A DNA stretch of 64,000 bases from Agapanthus africanus. Taxonomy: Eukaryota; Streptophyta; Magnoliopsida; Asparagales; Amaryllidaceae. Below, in pieces: positions 44,469 to 57,239 of this stretch; position 1 is the stretch's first letter, and each line of letters opens with the position of its first letter. Under the pieces are notes generated by a model. The model had not been told where the DNA came from and searched no databases. It saw nothing but the letters and a program-made list of their open reading frames with translations. The DNA lies in the NCBI GenBank assembly GCA_030015575.1, contig CM057338.1:830854353-830918352 (forward strand), written 5' to 3'. A program made the translations under genes and the position numbers.

Positions 44469-44621
44469 TTTCTTTTTATGGAAGACAATTTTTTCCCTTC
44501 CACGTGATCCAATTTTAGGGAGAGAGTATGTTTGCTCTTTTAGCCATGGGAGCAATTATAAAATGGCCAACAATATCCTAAACTAACCAGACATACATAG
44601 CATGCAGCTTATAAACTATAA

Positions 44622-45008
44622 GAGAATAATGGAGGAAAGATGTCATAAGAGAGAATTTCCTCTTTTGGCGTCGAAAAAATACAACATGCATCGTGTTTTT
44701 CGATGATCGGAACCCATCATCTTCATCGTTATCATATAAGATATGGGTACACCAAATTTCATGTGATTCTACAACTTTTTCACCGTTGAATTAGTGGGTT
44801 CAAAATTAACGGTTTACCGACAATAGAACTTTTTACATTGCTACATCAACGGTGAAAAAGTTGTAGAATCACATGAAATTTGGTGTATCCACATCTTAGA
44901 TGATAACGATGAAGATGATGGGTTCCGATCATCGGAAAACACGATGGGAGGTGTATTTTTTCGACGCGAGGAAATTCCCTCTTATGGCATCTTTCCTCCA
45001 TTATTCTC
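44622..45008. mobile_element. Foldback MITE with 9-bp target duplication (MULE-like)
   Basis: 387 bp. The two arms, each about 175-180 bp, are inverted copies at roughly 90% identity, beginning GAGAATAATGGAGGAAAGATG. AACCCATCATCTTCATCGTT and ACCAAATTTCATGTGATTCT are perfectly matched inside the arms. An exact 9-bp duplication AAACTATAA flanks it (44613-44621 and 45009-45017), the size made by Mutator-like transposases. The unpaired centre is about 35 bp. No coding capacity, so mobilisation would have been in trans. Confidence 0.9.
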
Positions 45009-45017
45009 AAACTATAA

Positions 45018-45866
45018 ATGTGTCTTATTTAGTTCTAACTTTCTCATCTCTAGAATAAGTCAACAGTAATTCGAGCTCATGAAGTGGACTATTAAGTATT
45101 TCTCAAAAAGAAGAAGAAGAAAGGGACAATTGAGCTTTACCAATAAGAATTAGATGATGGTGATTCTAGAAACGGAGGCATTCTTTTCCAAATAAGGCAA
45201 ATGGTGATAGAGATGGATATTCCTTTTTTCAACCATTTTGAAAAAATCGATTTGACAGCTCTTTGTCTAGAGATAAAATCCCAAATTTAAGCCCACAATT
45301 TTGGCTACCTTCGGATACGCGGGTGTGAAATTATTGATGTGAAATCATAGTTTTATAATCACATAGGTATGTTTAGAGGAGCGGTGTGAAACCATAGTTT
45401 TGTAATTATGTGGTATTTGGATAATCTAAATCATGATTTTGGGACCATAATTTTAAATGTAAATTACCAAAAATAAATTAAAAAAATTGACTGTTGCCTT
45501 TGAATTTTAAAAAAATTGGTGTGTTGGGAGAGGAGGGAGGGGGGGGGGGGCGTGAGGCTCCTACCGCTCACCACGCGGTAGGAAAAGTTATCCTGAGGTA
45601 GCTTTTTCCACCGCTTGAATCGAGCGGTGGGAATCGCCTCACCGCTCCCCCGAACAGGAAGCGGTCGAGCGTTGAGCTGCGGACGCCGCTCAATATTCAC
45701 CACAGCGGCCCTCACCGTTCTCCCGAACGGGGCCTTAACCAACCTGGCTCCCTCTTTCACGTTAAATGAACTCATCTCCAAAGGAAATTGTGATAATATT
45801 GAAATTGTGATGGAGATGTTGATGCTAGCATTAATTATTGCTATTTTACATTTTTATTTTTCATAA
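45018..45866. other. Unassigned stretch with a G-run and GC-rich patch
   Basis: A 12-15 nt G run lies near 45540. The following 45550-45740 is GC-rich with repeated ACCGCT/AGCGGT words and inverted CCGCTTGAATCGAGCGG; GTTCTCCCGAACGGGGCC ends it. This could be part of an old TIR element but ends were not found. ORFs 45464-45781 and 45615-45866 are antiparallel shadows in this patch. Confidence 0.4.
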
Positions 45867-46220
45867 TGTTGAATAAGTATTTGAATAACCTACTGGCCTT
45901 GAACAATTCACAAATAACAAACTTCTATTATGAATAATTGATGAACATAGTGAATGTCATTTTCTCTCCTCCACTTCTTATCTTTTGATTTTTATAAACT
46001 CTCAAAATTTATGTGCACTCTTTATTTTGTGAATTCAATACTTCTAACTTGTGACCTTTGAGTTATTGTAACTTATGTTCTTTGGTATTACTTTCATGAG
46101 CTTATAAATAGAGAATTTGTGTAACACTTGTATGAGGTAAACAACAAGAAATGAAATAAACATCTCTTTTCTCTTCTCCCTATAATTTTCTTATCTTAAG
46201 TTTTAGTAAATTTCATAACA
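45867..46220 (+). repeat. 5' LTR of a short-LTR copia gag element
   Basis: 354 bp, TGTTGAATAAG … TTTCATAACA, containing TATAAATA near 46102. It is followed at once by CATTATCAGCACGA (46221-46234), a primer-site form common in plant copia elements, and then the gag start codon at 46296. Confidence 0.75.
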
Positions 46221-46295
46221 CATTATCAGCACGATTATTTTTAATTTTTCGAGCTAGCATTTCTCCTTCATGTGTAAGTGAAGTACTAATTATAA

Positions 46296-49200
46296 TGTCG
46301 AACCTTACAAAGCTTGAATTTGTGGTCCTTGACATTACGCACAAGAATTATTAATCATGGATGTTGGATGTTGAAATTCATCTAAATGACTGGGAAATAC
46401 AATCAAAGAAGAAAATGAAGAATCAATACAATCCCAAGCCAAAGCAATGATTTTCCTTCGCCATCTTCTTCACGAAACATTAAAATTTGAATATCTTACA
46501 GTAAAATATCCCCTTCAACTTTGGAAAAATTTGAAAGAAAGGTATGACCATCAAAAAACTGCAATTCTTCCAAAAGCTCGTTATGAATGGATGAATTTAC
46601 GCCTACAATATTTTAAATCAGTAAGTGAGTAACTCTGTAACATTTAGAATTTGCTCTCAATAAAAATTATACGGAGAAAATATTACTGATCAAGATATGC
46701 GAGAAAAAACATTCTCTATTTTTCATGTCTCGAATGTGCTCCTGCAGCAACAATATCTAGAAAAAAGGTTTCAAAAAATACTTTGAATTAATTTAATGTC
46801 TTCTTGTGGCTGAACAAAATAACGAGCTATTGATGAAAAATCATGAATCTCGTTTAACTGGCTTTGCTCCATTCCCTGAATTGAATGTGACAATGTATAT
46901 GTTGGCTATAGTGCCCTCAAGTCTATTATTGAATCGCAGGCACGCGATTGCGATGATTGAAGGAGGACCTATACCGGTAGAACAGTTTTACTCAATATGA
47001 TAGTATGCAATATGGTTTGTCTTTATCATCGTGTACTTGTTATAGGTGGCTTTAAAGATCACTATTACATGTTGATAGAGCCCATAGGATTCATACTTGG
47101 CTACTAGCAGTATGATGGCGATCATATACATGGGAGCTGGGGGTCTATAAGCACATCCTTAAAATGTCCCTAGTCGTGGGAGTTTCGAGACTGGGCATCG
47201 ATACTCCAGAGTAGACTAGTGTATACTGATCGAGACCCCGACGAGGGGCGGTGGCCGGTCTTACAAGCCATTGGTGTCAGTTTGTTCACCTAAGATGTAT
47301 ACAGGTGCTCATTGGGTTATGAGTACACCGGACGGACTCGTCGGGAACATGCTAGTTGGTATTATACCTATTGTCAGATAGCAGTTCCCTGGTGACATGT
47401 GTACATGTTAGTCTATCGACCTGAGATCGTCATTTGTCTCGTGTGAGTTCCCACTGTGCTTTGATTACTACCCTACCATGGCTCAAAGGAGTCGTGCAAA
47501 CAGGTTTTAGTTGGGTACAGTCCCGAGCCACATGGTGGCAGTAAGCGAATCGTCGGGGGATTCGTCTCTCCCGATATTGGGGGTTGATGTCGCGGTTGTG
47601 CACGGGCGGCCATCACCAGAAATCCTTGGCCAAGGTAATCGAGAATTACTGATCTAGGATCGGTAGTTTCTCATGTGGTGATGGGCTTCATACCGGCACT
47701 AAATGTCGCGTTATTAGGGGTCTGACTTTATCCACCCCCTAGACTCGATATGCGATACTCATAGACGAACGGACCGCACTGTACGGATATTGTCACTGTC
47801 AGGCTCGGTAGTGGTTTCAGAATAAGTTTGCTTATCGGCCTCCCTTTCGCTCAATACCTGGGTAGCCGTTACGTACATCTAGTGCCGCTGACGTGCTTGT
47901 GGTTAAACCCACTGCCAGCGTATTGACGAGTCTTTAGAGTCCCACACAGAGGGTTTCCCTACTTTGGGTGATACGATGTAGAGGCCGTATGGTTTTACGG
48001 CAGGGTTCGATCACATACGTGTACTTGTGCACGGATGATGTTAGGACGGATAATGCTAGTGGGCTTTGGTTTAAGCCGGATCCTAGTATTATATTTGTTG
48101 GATTATTTTCGTCTCTTTGTATTCGTATTCTTCGGAATACGGATGCGGGTATGTATATACGGTTGAGAGGTATTCTTGTAATTTATTACAAGATTACTTT
48201 TAGAAGATTACACCTCATCATGGTTTAAACCTTTTTGGATTAAAAGGTTATTGAGGTATAGGATGAGGTGTTTATTGCATTTTTGTGGCATGGCTAATTA
48301 GTGACCCATGATTACTATTCTAGCATTCTTAGGGTTTTTGTTTGTTGTGAGATAATGTTGACTTTTTTTGTTGACTAAGATATTTTGGAGACATGGACAT
48401 TTATGTGATGGCTCCATTATTTCTTATCACACTCACACAACAAAGAAAAACACAAGCCATTATTCATTTTCTTTTTCTCTCTCTTGAGTTGCTCTCAACA
48501 CCTCATTCTCATGGCATCTTCTTCTTCCTCTAGCTCCACCTAAACCCTCTCATGAGTTGAGAATCTTTGGGTGTCTTGAGACAAATTAATCCTTCATCAC
48601 TCTTTACTTCATCTACGGTATCTAGAGTAGCGATCTAGGTGACCTAGTTGTCTCGGATATGAGTTTGGAGCTCGTTGCATAGACTCTCGGGTCATCTTCG
48701 ATGGAGGGAGACCGGAGATCAAGCTTGATCAAGGAAGCCCCTAGGAACTTGGGATGATGGTTGAAGACCGAAGGACACGGATCTATTCGGTATAACCATT
48801 CTAACTCCTTTGCATGTTTTACTATCTAGGGCTTATGGGTCGATCTGGGTTATAGAGTTGTGTTAGCGCCGGTTTTTGAAAATTTTTGTTCCGCATTTGG
48901 CCATGGATTGATGGCCGGGGCGCTTGCATAATAACCCAACAGTCTAAAACTTTTGGACTTGGACGAGATTATAGTCGTGGCCATGGATGTGGACGTGGCC
49001 AAGGCCGAAATGATTATCGTTGCCGCGATGGTTATAATCCTAACTTTGCTAATCATAAGAACAAATATCACCACCATAAGTGGGATAATAATGAAAATAA
49101 AGAAAAAGATAAAGGTGGACAAAATAAGAATTCGGATAATATATGCAACAAGTGTGGGATGAAAGGACATTGGTCTCGTTTCTGTCGTACGCCGAAACAT

Positions 49201-49400
49201 CTTGTTGAATTTTATCAAGCATCACTGAAACAAAAGGGAAAAATATGGAAGCAAATTTTGCAACTCAAAATGGCAATTTCGACAATGATCCTTTTGATAT
49301 AACACCTTTGGATACGGCAGATCTCTTTGAAAATCCGGAAGAAAGAATTGACCATTTAGTTGGTAATGAGATGATCCAAGATAACTGAAACTATTTCTAA
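46296..49400 (+). pseudogene. Ty1/copia gag, interrupted by a solo LTR
   Basis: The N-terminal part (46296-46899) reads MSNLTKLEFVVLDI and then conserved gag blocks NLKERYDHQKTAILPKARYE and AEQNNELLMKNHESR. A solo LTR (46900-48941) follows. The C-terminal part (48942 to about 49330) has an R/G-rich stretch and the zinc knuckle CNKCGMKGHWSRFC (49144-49185) followed by RTPKHLVEFYQASLK. This gag is the widespread plant copia type also found in gag-only (TR-GAG) elements. No protease or pol follows; at 49604 another LTR begins. Broken, several interruptions. Confidence 0.85.
46900..48941 (+). mobile_element. Solo LTR, copia family A, copy 2
   Basis: 2,042 bp, TGTTGGCTATAGTGCCCTC … ATAATAACCCAACA. 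Homologous throughout to 8200-10289. Flanked by GTATA (46895-46899) and GTCTA (48942-48946), a target duplication with one mismatch, consistent with age. Inserted in the copia gag. Confidence 0.88.
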
Positions 49401-49603
49401 TATTCTATAAGCATGTTTTAAGTATATTTGTTTCGGTGTTTGTAGTGTGTGTTTTAAAGTATGGCTTGATTGATATGTAATGTTTTCTTTTCTATTAATT
49501 TGCAATGTCACTTATAATGTGTTTTGTTTTAATGAAGAAAAATATGGATATTTCCCAGTATTTAATAAGATTCAAAATTAATGATGGAGATTTGTGTTGT
49601 TAA

Positions 49604-52600
49604 TGATATATGCCTTAGAGCCCATTATTGTATCATACTGGATTGTATATTACATTTTGAAAGCTTGGGATATTCACAGTTATAATAACAGTCTTGCTCA
49701 AAATGGTAGTATGCTACTTGGTTTGATTCTACCTCAATTTGTGCTTGTGTTTCTTTTAGCATATTGCTTATACATATTGGTAGATCCCTTAGGATCTTTG
49801 TTTGACTTCCAGCGTTGTGATGACAGTCACACTAGTGGGGGCTGGATAGTCTATAAGCACATCCTTATACAGGTCCCTAGTCGTAAGATTATCGAGACGG
49901 GGCATCGATACTTCAGAGTAGACTAGTGTATATGCTTCTCATCCCAGCAGGAGATGGTCTGTCCCACAGCCATTGGTACGTCGTACCGGAGATAGTATAC
50001 ATGTGCTCATTGGGTTATGAGTTACACTGGACGGACTCGTTGAGAACTGTTGGTTGGTATTATACCTGTAAGTCCGCGGCGGCGTCCCGGCCGTCGATCC
50101 GACGCCGGAAACGCGGAAACGAAAAACTTTGCGAAACTTGCAAACCGGCACCACCGCGCACTTTTAACCCGGATCGGGCCATTAACCTAGCTACTAGCAA
50201 AATACAAGATGGGTAGAGAAGTATACCAAGCGATCCGTGTCCTTCGGTCTTCGTCTCCACTCCGATCTCCCGCGGAATCTCCGTCCGTCACCTCCTCATC
50301 GGAAAGGGCACCATGTAGCCGAGTTCTTTTACGGGCTCCCACCTCTGGACCGAGTTAACTCGGGCGCGAAGTTGGCTAGCCGACGTGTCCAAGGTTTGCT
50401 GTAGGCTAGTGTAGAACACTTTGTCTCTTGAGGTTATAGAAGTTGCCATGATGGAGAAGAGAGAAAAGTGCATTGGAGGAAAATGGTGCTCACAATTTTT
50501 AGCAAGGAAATGAGATGAAGAAAATGCTACACCAAAAATGAACCTCCCCTTTTTCACCCCTCAAAGTGGCCGGCCATATATGGAAATGTGGAGGATCAAA
50601 AGGAATCTTAATCAAGAGAAGAAAAAGAGATTAATCAAAAAAAAAATGGTCACCACATTTCTAATCCAAATCAACTCCTCATCCTTTCCATTTCTAATCT
50701 CATAAATGCTAGGATTGATTCAAAAGGAATCTCATCATGATAGAAGCCACAATCACAATAAACCCCTCCACAAATAAGTTATTTGCAAACTGCAAATAAC
50801 CCCCTCCATCGAAAGTCCGGCAGCGAAAGAACAAAGGAAAACCGGCCGGAACGGAATGCAAACTGGCAACTTCAGAAGACTGATCCCGTAATAAATTACA
50901 GGAAAACCCCGCTACTGCATATACATGCCCGCATTTGTATTCCCACTGAACACAAATGCAAAGAGACAAAACTACACTATCTAATACTAGGATCCGGCTT
51001 AAGCCAAAGCCGGCTAGTAAAATCCGTCCGATCACGATCCGTGCAATACCGCACGTATCTGATCGAACCCTGCCATATCTCCATACGGCCTCTACAGCGT
51101 TTCGCCCGAAACCTGAGTAACTGTGTGTGTGGTGGACTCTAAAGACTCGTCAATACTATGGCTGTGGATTTAACCACTAGCACGTCAGAGGTATCAGTCA
51201 TACGTGACGGGCCACCAGCTATTGACCAAAAGGGACGTCGATGAGCGAACTCATCCTGACACCCTACTGAGCCTGTCAGTGACAATATCCGTACAGTCCG
51301 GTCCGTTCGTCTATGAGCATCGCATGGCGGGCCTAGGGGGTTGGTAAAAATCAGACCCCCAAAAGCGGTACAAGTCGTGTCGGAGTGTAGCCCAGAACAC
51401 CCTGAGATACTACTGGAATACCTACCAGCAAATCTCCTGCCTTGGCCAAGGACTTTTCATGTACTGGCTCTCCTAGACACAGCGCGACCTCACCCCCAAT
51501 ACCGGGAGAGTCGAACCCCTGCAGATCCGCTCACTGCCTCCATGTGGCTCGGGACTGTACCCAACTAAAACCTGTTTGCACGACTCCTTTGAGCCATGGT
51601 AGGGTAGTAATCAAAGCACAGTGGGAACTCACACGAGACAAATGACGATCTCAGGTCGATGAACTAACCTGTACACATGTCACCAGGGAACTGCTATCTG
51701 ACGTCAGGTATAATACCAACTAGCAGGTTCCCGGCGAGTCCTGTCCAGTGTACTCATAACCCAATGAGCACCTGTATACATCTTAGGTGAACCAACTGAC
51801 ACCAGTGGTTTGTGAGACCGGCCACCGCCCCTCGTCGGGGTCTCGACTGTATACACTAGTCTACTCCGGAGTATCGATGCCCTGTCTCGAAACTCCCACG
51901 ACTAAGGACCTTATAAGGATGTGCTTATAGACTCCAGCTCTCACGTATATGATCGCCCTCATACTGCTGGTAGTCAAGCAAGAATCCTAGGGGCTCTATC
52001 AACGTGTAATAGCGACTCGTAAGGTCACCTAAAGCAGTACACGATGATAAAGATAAACCAGATAGCATACTATCATCTTGAGTAAGACTGTCCTACTGGG
52101 ACATGTCCTCCCTCAATCATTGCAATCACGTGCCTGTGATCCAATAATTGACTCTGAGGGCACTATCTCCAACAATACCTATCGTCAGGTAGAAGTTCCC
52201 GGGTGGCATGAGTACAGGTTAGTCCGTAAACTTGATATCACTATTCGTCTCAAGTGTGTTCCCACTGCACATAGATTACTACCCTACCACAGCTCAAAGG
52301 AGTCGTGCAAACAAGTAGTAGTTGGGTGCAGTCCCGAAGCACTTGGAGGCAGTAGCGGTTAGATATGGTTCGTCTCTCCCAGTATTGGGGGTTGATATCG
52401 CGCAGTGTTCGGAAAGCCATTACACAGTCCCTGGTCAGGGCAAGCGAGATTTACTGGTAGGTACTCCAGTAGTTTCTTAGGGTGTATTGGGCTCTACTCC
52501 GGCACGACTTATTGCACTGTTAGGGGTCTGACGTTTACCATCCCCCTAGGCCCGATATGCGAGTATCTTAGATGAACAGACCGGACTGTATGGAGATTGT

Positions 52601-53697
52601 CACAGATAGGCTCAGTAGGAGTTCGGATGAGTTTTCTTATCGGCCTTCTTATCGACAGATACCTGGGTAGCCGTTACGTGCAGCTAGTACCGCTAACAAA
52701 CTTGTGGTTAAACCCACTGCTAGCGTACTTTCGAGTCTTTAAAGTCCCACAGAGAGGGTTTCCCTTCTTCGGGCAAAACGATGTAGATGTTGTATGGTTT
52801 TACGGCAGGGTTCCGATCACATACGTGTACTGTCTACACGGATGTTGTTCGGACGGATAATACTAGTGGGCTTTGGTTTAGCCGGATCCCAGTATTATAT
52901 TATTGGATTATTATTATCTCATTGTATTCATATTTTTCAGAATACGAATACGGGTATGTATATACGGTGAGGGCATTCTTGTAATTTCACAAGAGATGCT
53001 TCTAGAAGGGGACACCTCATTATATGGTTTATCTATTTTGAGAAATAGATTAATAAGGTGGAAATTGGAGACATCCATGGCATGGGGTGAAGCATGGCTC
53101 TTTGTATTTGTTTATTAGTTTGGACTCACTATTCAAGCATGGTTGATATTTTCTATCGGAAAATATTGCATGCTTGAATGAGTGAAGTGTGTTAGCCATT
53201 CTTCACTTTCCATAACCTTTGCTCGTTTGTTCATTCTGTTTCTCTCTCCATACTTTCCTCTCCTTCTTCCTCAAGACCCTAACCCTCACATGAGTTGTGA
53301 ACCCTAGGGTCTCATGAGATAAAATACTCCTTTAGATACTCTACATCTTCTAGGCTATCTAGCTTAGCGAATTGCGTACCCTAGTTATCTCGGTTTAGAG
53401 GTTGGAGCTTGAAGTATAGACTCTTGGGTGGATCATCTTCGACACGAGGAGGACGATGATCAAGCGCGATCCGATCTTCGAGGAGCTCAAGAAGAGGAGG
53501 AGAAGAAGAAGACCCGAAGGACTTGTAAATAAGGAGATATAAAACTCTTACCGAGTAGTTAAACCTCCTAGTATATTTAGCCAGTTAAGGTTTCTGTTAA
53601 GATCCTGGAGTTTAGTCGGTGTTGCGAATTAAGAAAAACCGTTTTTTATAAATTCCGCCTCCCCGCGAACCCGCGGGGTGCGCAACATCGATTTACA
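49604..53697 (+). repeat. 5' LTR of a second copia element, family B
   Basis: Starts TGATATATGCCTTAGAGCCC and ends CGCAACATCGATTTACA next to a primer site; about 2 kb once the inserted solo LTR (50067-52174) is set aside. Diverged from family A but collinear: shared GGGTTATGAGT, GTCTGAC…CCCCCTAG, GAGTCTTTA.AGTCCCAC and GGGCTTTGGTTTA blocks. It interrupts the copia gag element to its left. Confidence 0.85.
50067..52174 (-). mobile_element. Solo LTR, copia family A, inverted copy 3
   Basis: 2,108 bp on the minus strand, TGTTGGAGATAGTGCCCTC (from 52174) … CGGACTTACA (to 50067). Exact target duplication ATACC (50062-50066 and 52175-52179). Most similar to 8200-10289. Inserted in the family B LTR, so younger than it. 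The opposite orientation to 46900-48941 gives this region a 2-kb inverted repeat about 1.1 kb apart. Confidence 0.92.
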
Positions 53698-53698
53698 G

Positions 53699-53710
53699 TG
53701 GTATTAGAGC
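53699..53710 (+). other. Primer binding site, tRNA-Met type
   Basis: TGGTATTAGAGC, one base from the consensus TGGTATCAGAGC, 1 bp after the family B LTR. It shows the LTR is a 5' LTR and not solo. Confidence 0.85.
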
Positions 53711-54950
53711 CTACTCAGACCTTAACTAGTTTGTTAGACGATATTTAAAATTACGAAACCGAAATAATTCCGAAACGGTCAAAACGAAATCCAAGTTTCT
53801 GTTGATTTTCAAAGAGGCTTTAAAAATTATTTAAATAATTGCATATTGCTCTTCTTGTAGTAACTAGAACACCATAGAAAAACGAGCCCCAAAGACCAAA
53901 GTTTGGCCGGCCAAATGTGCAATATTCCCGGCCTGGCCGGTCCAAATAAGAATTTGGGTTTTGTGTTTTTGGTGGTGTTCTGTACTCTTGGATTTAGGGT
54001 TTCAGGTGTTGTTTATTTTTGCCCAAATTTCATATTATGTTATCTTTGTGTTGGGGAAATTCGGAGTGTTTCGAAGTCACGATTTTAACATCGTTTATTC
54101 GTTTCAGTTTGTATATGTGTTACGAAACGTCAACTAATTGTTATATGTCGATTAGTAGGGGTTGCACATATCTAGTATTTTGTGATGATGGTTTGTGTAT
54201 ATGAAGTATTGGATCGTCGTGGATGAATAGCCGGGGGATGTGAGAAGAGTGTTTTCTTTTCTTTCATTTATGTAAATTTGTAAATTGATATAATATTATT
54301 TTTGCAGGGCACATCCGGGTTGAGGTTGTAGCCACCGTTGTATTATTTCATTTACTTTTTCTTGCACCTAAGATAGACCTTAGGTGGGGTGCACAAACTA
54401 CCAGGTTCTTGAAGTGCCGAGTGGCCTACTCATTTTATTGAGGGAGGTTGCTTCACTTCGGGAATTTGGCGGGTAGTTTGCCGCATCCGTAGGGGTCTAG
54501 GGTGGGGTTTGGCTATTCATCATGACCGTGGAATCCGTCTTTCGTTCTAGGCTAAAACGAAACAAGGAATTCCTAGTATATCCAATATATTCATCTGTGA
54601 TCTGTGATCTGAAATGCCTATTATTGCGTGAGACGAATGTCTATATATATATTATATATAATAAACATTGCTTATGTTTTGCACCCGCGCTAGTCCAGCC
54701 CCCGCTCTGCCGTTAGTTAAGTAACCTAACAGTGCATGACGGGGTCCCGTGGCGAATGCGGATGGCATAAGCGTACGTTCTATTTTCGTTTATTTTCTGC
54801 AATGATAGGGTTAAATGATGGGACCGCATTAACATTGATTAATGCAAGGAAAACAAACCAAAGTTTAAATCATTGGAACAATTTCAAAACCACTCGGTTT
54901 TCTTGGAAAACAACTTTTAAATGCGTAGCCTAAACCACTCCTTTTAAAAG
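53711..54950 (+). other. Probable internal region of the family B element
   Basis: No gag domain can be read; short ORFs only. CACCTAAG…CTTAGGTG (about 54366-54388) can form a hairpin, hinting that the hairpin-rich tract may begin here. A splice-like TTTTTGCAG at 54300-54308 precedes GGCACATCCGGG. The 3' boundary of the copia element was not found. Confidence 0.4.
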
Positions 54951-54959
54951 CTATCATGG

Positions 54960-55261
54960 TTCCTTCGACTATATCAAGTTCCTTACGTTCACGGTTTCGC
55001 CAAAACTATCCGTAGCCCTCCATCATTTCAGATGGGTATTCAGTAGTATTCAAGCTATGTATTTTGACCTTCGCCAAGGCATAGTGATTGATAGCTACTG
55101 GGTATTCATCTGTAATATAGATAGATGCGTTGATTTGGGACAGTCGTACAACTATTTTGGCCTTCGTCACGGGTTTGTACGGGTGGGTTCAAATTAACCT
55201 GGATAATGATGGGTATAACTTGACTTGCGTCTAATGATATGTTGGCCTTCGTGAAGGTCAT
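54960..55261. repeat. Hairpin-rich tract, left part
   Basis: Contains recurring TGACCTTCGCCAAGGCA, TTGGCCTTCGTCACGG and GGCCTTCGTGAAGGTC words, the last a near-perfect inverted repeat. The tract continues at 58972 on the far side of the solo LTR. Confidence 0.5.
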
Positions 55262-56269
55262 TGTAATACCCAGCTTCTTATTATACCAAATCCGTATTTT
55301 GTATTCTTGAATTTTATTTATGTTATTTAATTTTATTTCTTCCCATTTATACAACCCATTTTTCCGGCCCAACTAATTAAACCCAAACTATTCTTTTCCA
55401 TATCCCCTAAGCCCCAGCCCAATTTCCTTAACAAAATTTAAACCCAAACCCTATTATATTTCTTCAACAAATTTCCCTTAGCCAACACCAGTTTCTTTTA
55501 ACAGAACCCCAATTCCCATTCCTTGTTTAAGTTCATTTTTCTTTTAAACCCATTGCCCTTTCAAATTTTTCCCCACTGGCCCGACCTGAGCCCATGCACT
55601 CTTTTTATTTCTCCTCAAACTTTTCCCTATTTTTGTTCTCAAGCCCAGCACAAAATTTTTCCAGCCCGTTCCTATTTTTCCTATTAATTCTTTTATTTTT
55701 CTTGGCCCGGCCTGCTCCTCTTTCTCTCAACAAATTCTTTTTCCTTTTTCTTATTTCTTCCGGCTTGGCCCAATTCCCCCCCAGCACCCAATCCGCTTCG
55801 CCGCGAGCCGTACCCGCTTCCTCAGCGACCCGACCCGCTCCTATTCATTCATCCCCTTCAAAATCTCCAACGGCTCCTTCCCCCTCGTGCGCGCGCGACC
55901 CGCCTCCTCCGCCGTCGCCCACGATCGCGAGCCGTTACCTCCAACGACGCGCGCGTTTTCCCTTCCCTACGACCCGCTCGCCCCCTCCCTCGTTCTTCTC
56001 TTCTTCACCCTGCACCCATCATCGGCCAACCCCCTTCACTCGCCTCGCCGCCGCCGACGACGTCGACGACTGCAAACTACCCGAGCACCCAATAAACCCA
56101 TCCACCACCGCCGACCCCCTCGTTCCCTCGTCGTCACCACCACCTACATCTCCCTCTCCATTCCCGAGCTCCCCACACTCCCCCGACCTCCGATCACTTC
56201 CTCCCTCTCCCTCGCTCTTCCCCTCTCCCTGCAGTTTTCCCCTCTCTCTCAATTTCTCCTTCCCTCTCT

Positions 56270-56620
56270 CTATGTCTCTCCCCTCTCTCTAGCTCCCTCA
56301 GTCTCCCTATCTCTCTCACTCGCTCTGTCTCTCTCTCTCTCTCTCTCAGTCCCCATTCTCTCTCTCTCTCCCTCACTGTCTCTCTCACTCTCTCTCTCAC
56401 TTTCTCTCTCTCTGTCTCTCTCTATTCTCCCCCTCACTCTCCATACATCTCACTCCCTCCGTTCTCCCTCACTCCCTCAGTTCTCCCTCTCTCCCAGTCT
56501 TCTCTATCTCTCTCACTTATCTCTCTCTGCCTATGCACACACTCTCTCTCTCCATCTCATTTCTCTTTCTCTCTTTCTCTCTCTAACTCTATCTCTCTCT
56601 AAATTCTCCCTCTCCTCCTC
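56270..56620. repeat. CT-rich microsatellite in the gypsy LTR
   Basis: About 350 bp dominated by CTCTCT with scattered interruptions, on the transcribed side of the LTR. The inverted LTR at 27444-30524 has the matching GA-rich block. Confidence 0.9.
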
Positions 56621-57219
56621 TGCAATCTCTCCACCGGCTTCGACAGCATCAGCGGCCCCCAGCCGCAACATCGCCTGAACACATAGCGAGCCCCAACTTT
56701 CACGAGCCTCGACTGCATCCTAGCCGAGCCCAAGCTTGTGGTCACCGTGTCGCGTTAGTGGCGTTACCGTCAGCGTACAACCCCTAGACTTTCTCAGGCA
56801 AGTTTTTACTTGCTTTCATGCTATTCTATATATGTTACAAATCAATATCGTATATAAATTATGCTTCTCTTTTCCGTAAGATTATTCAACACAACTGTTC
56901 GATACTTGTTCTCTTAGGAAATCTTTATCAAATTTGACGGAACAAGATAAATTATATTGGCCCTGGTAGAGATGGTTAACATGTACGAATTTCATCAGAA
57001 AATATGACCGTTAACGACTAAAACAACTACCCCCAAGTTTGATCGTAAAACTGTAATTCTGTTGCACCTGAAAATAGTTAAATTCATCATAAATCATATA
57101 CATATTATAATGGTGCGTTCGAGGGCTCAAATCGAAGCTAACTCGACGAACTTTAACCCTATGCTAGTTTCCAGACATTCCTGTACTTAAATCATGATGA
57201 TAATTGTATCGGAGTACGA

Positions 57220-57239
57220 CTCTGGACTGCAGTCCAGAG
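57220..57239. repeat. Perfect 20-bp palindrome
   Basis: CTCTGGACTGCAGTCCAGAG; identical core at 28829-28850. Confidence 0.85.

Noticed and set aside
55594-56678. Long + strand ORFs of 232 and 263 codons
   Set aside because: They are readings of CT-rich low-complexity DNA inside a solo LTR (Ser/Pro/Leu-rich, overlapping in different frames) with no domain.
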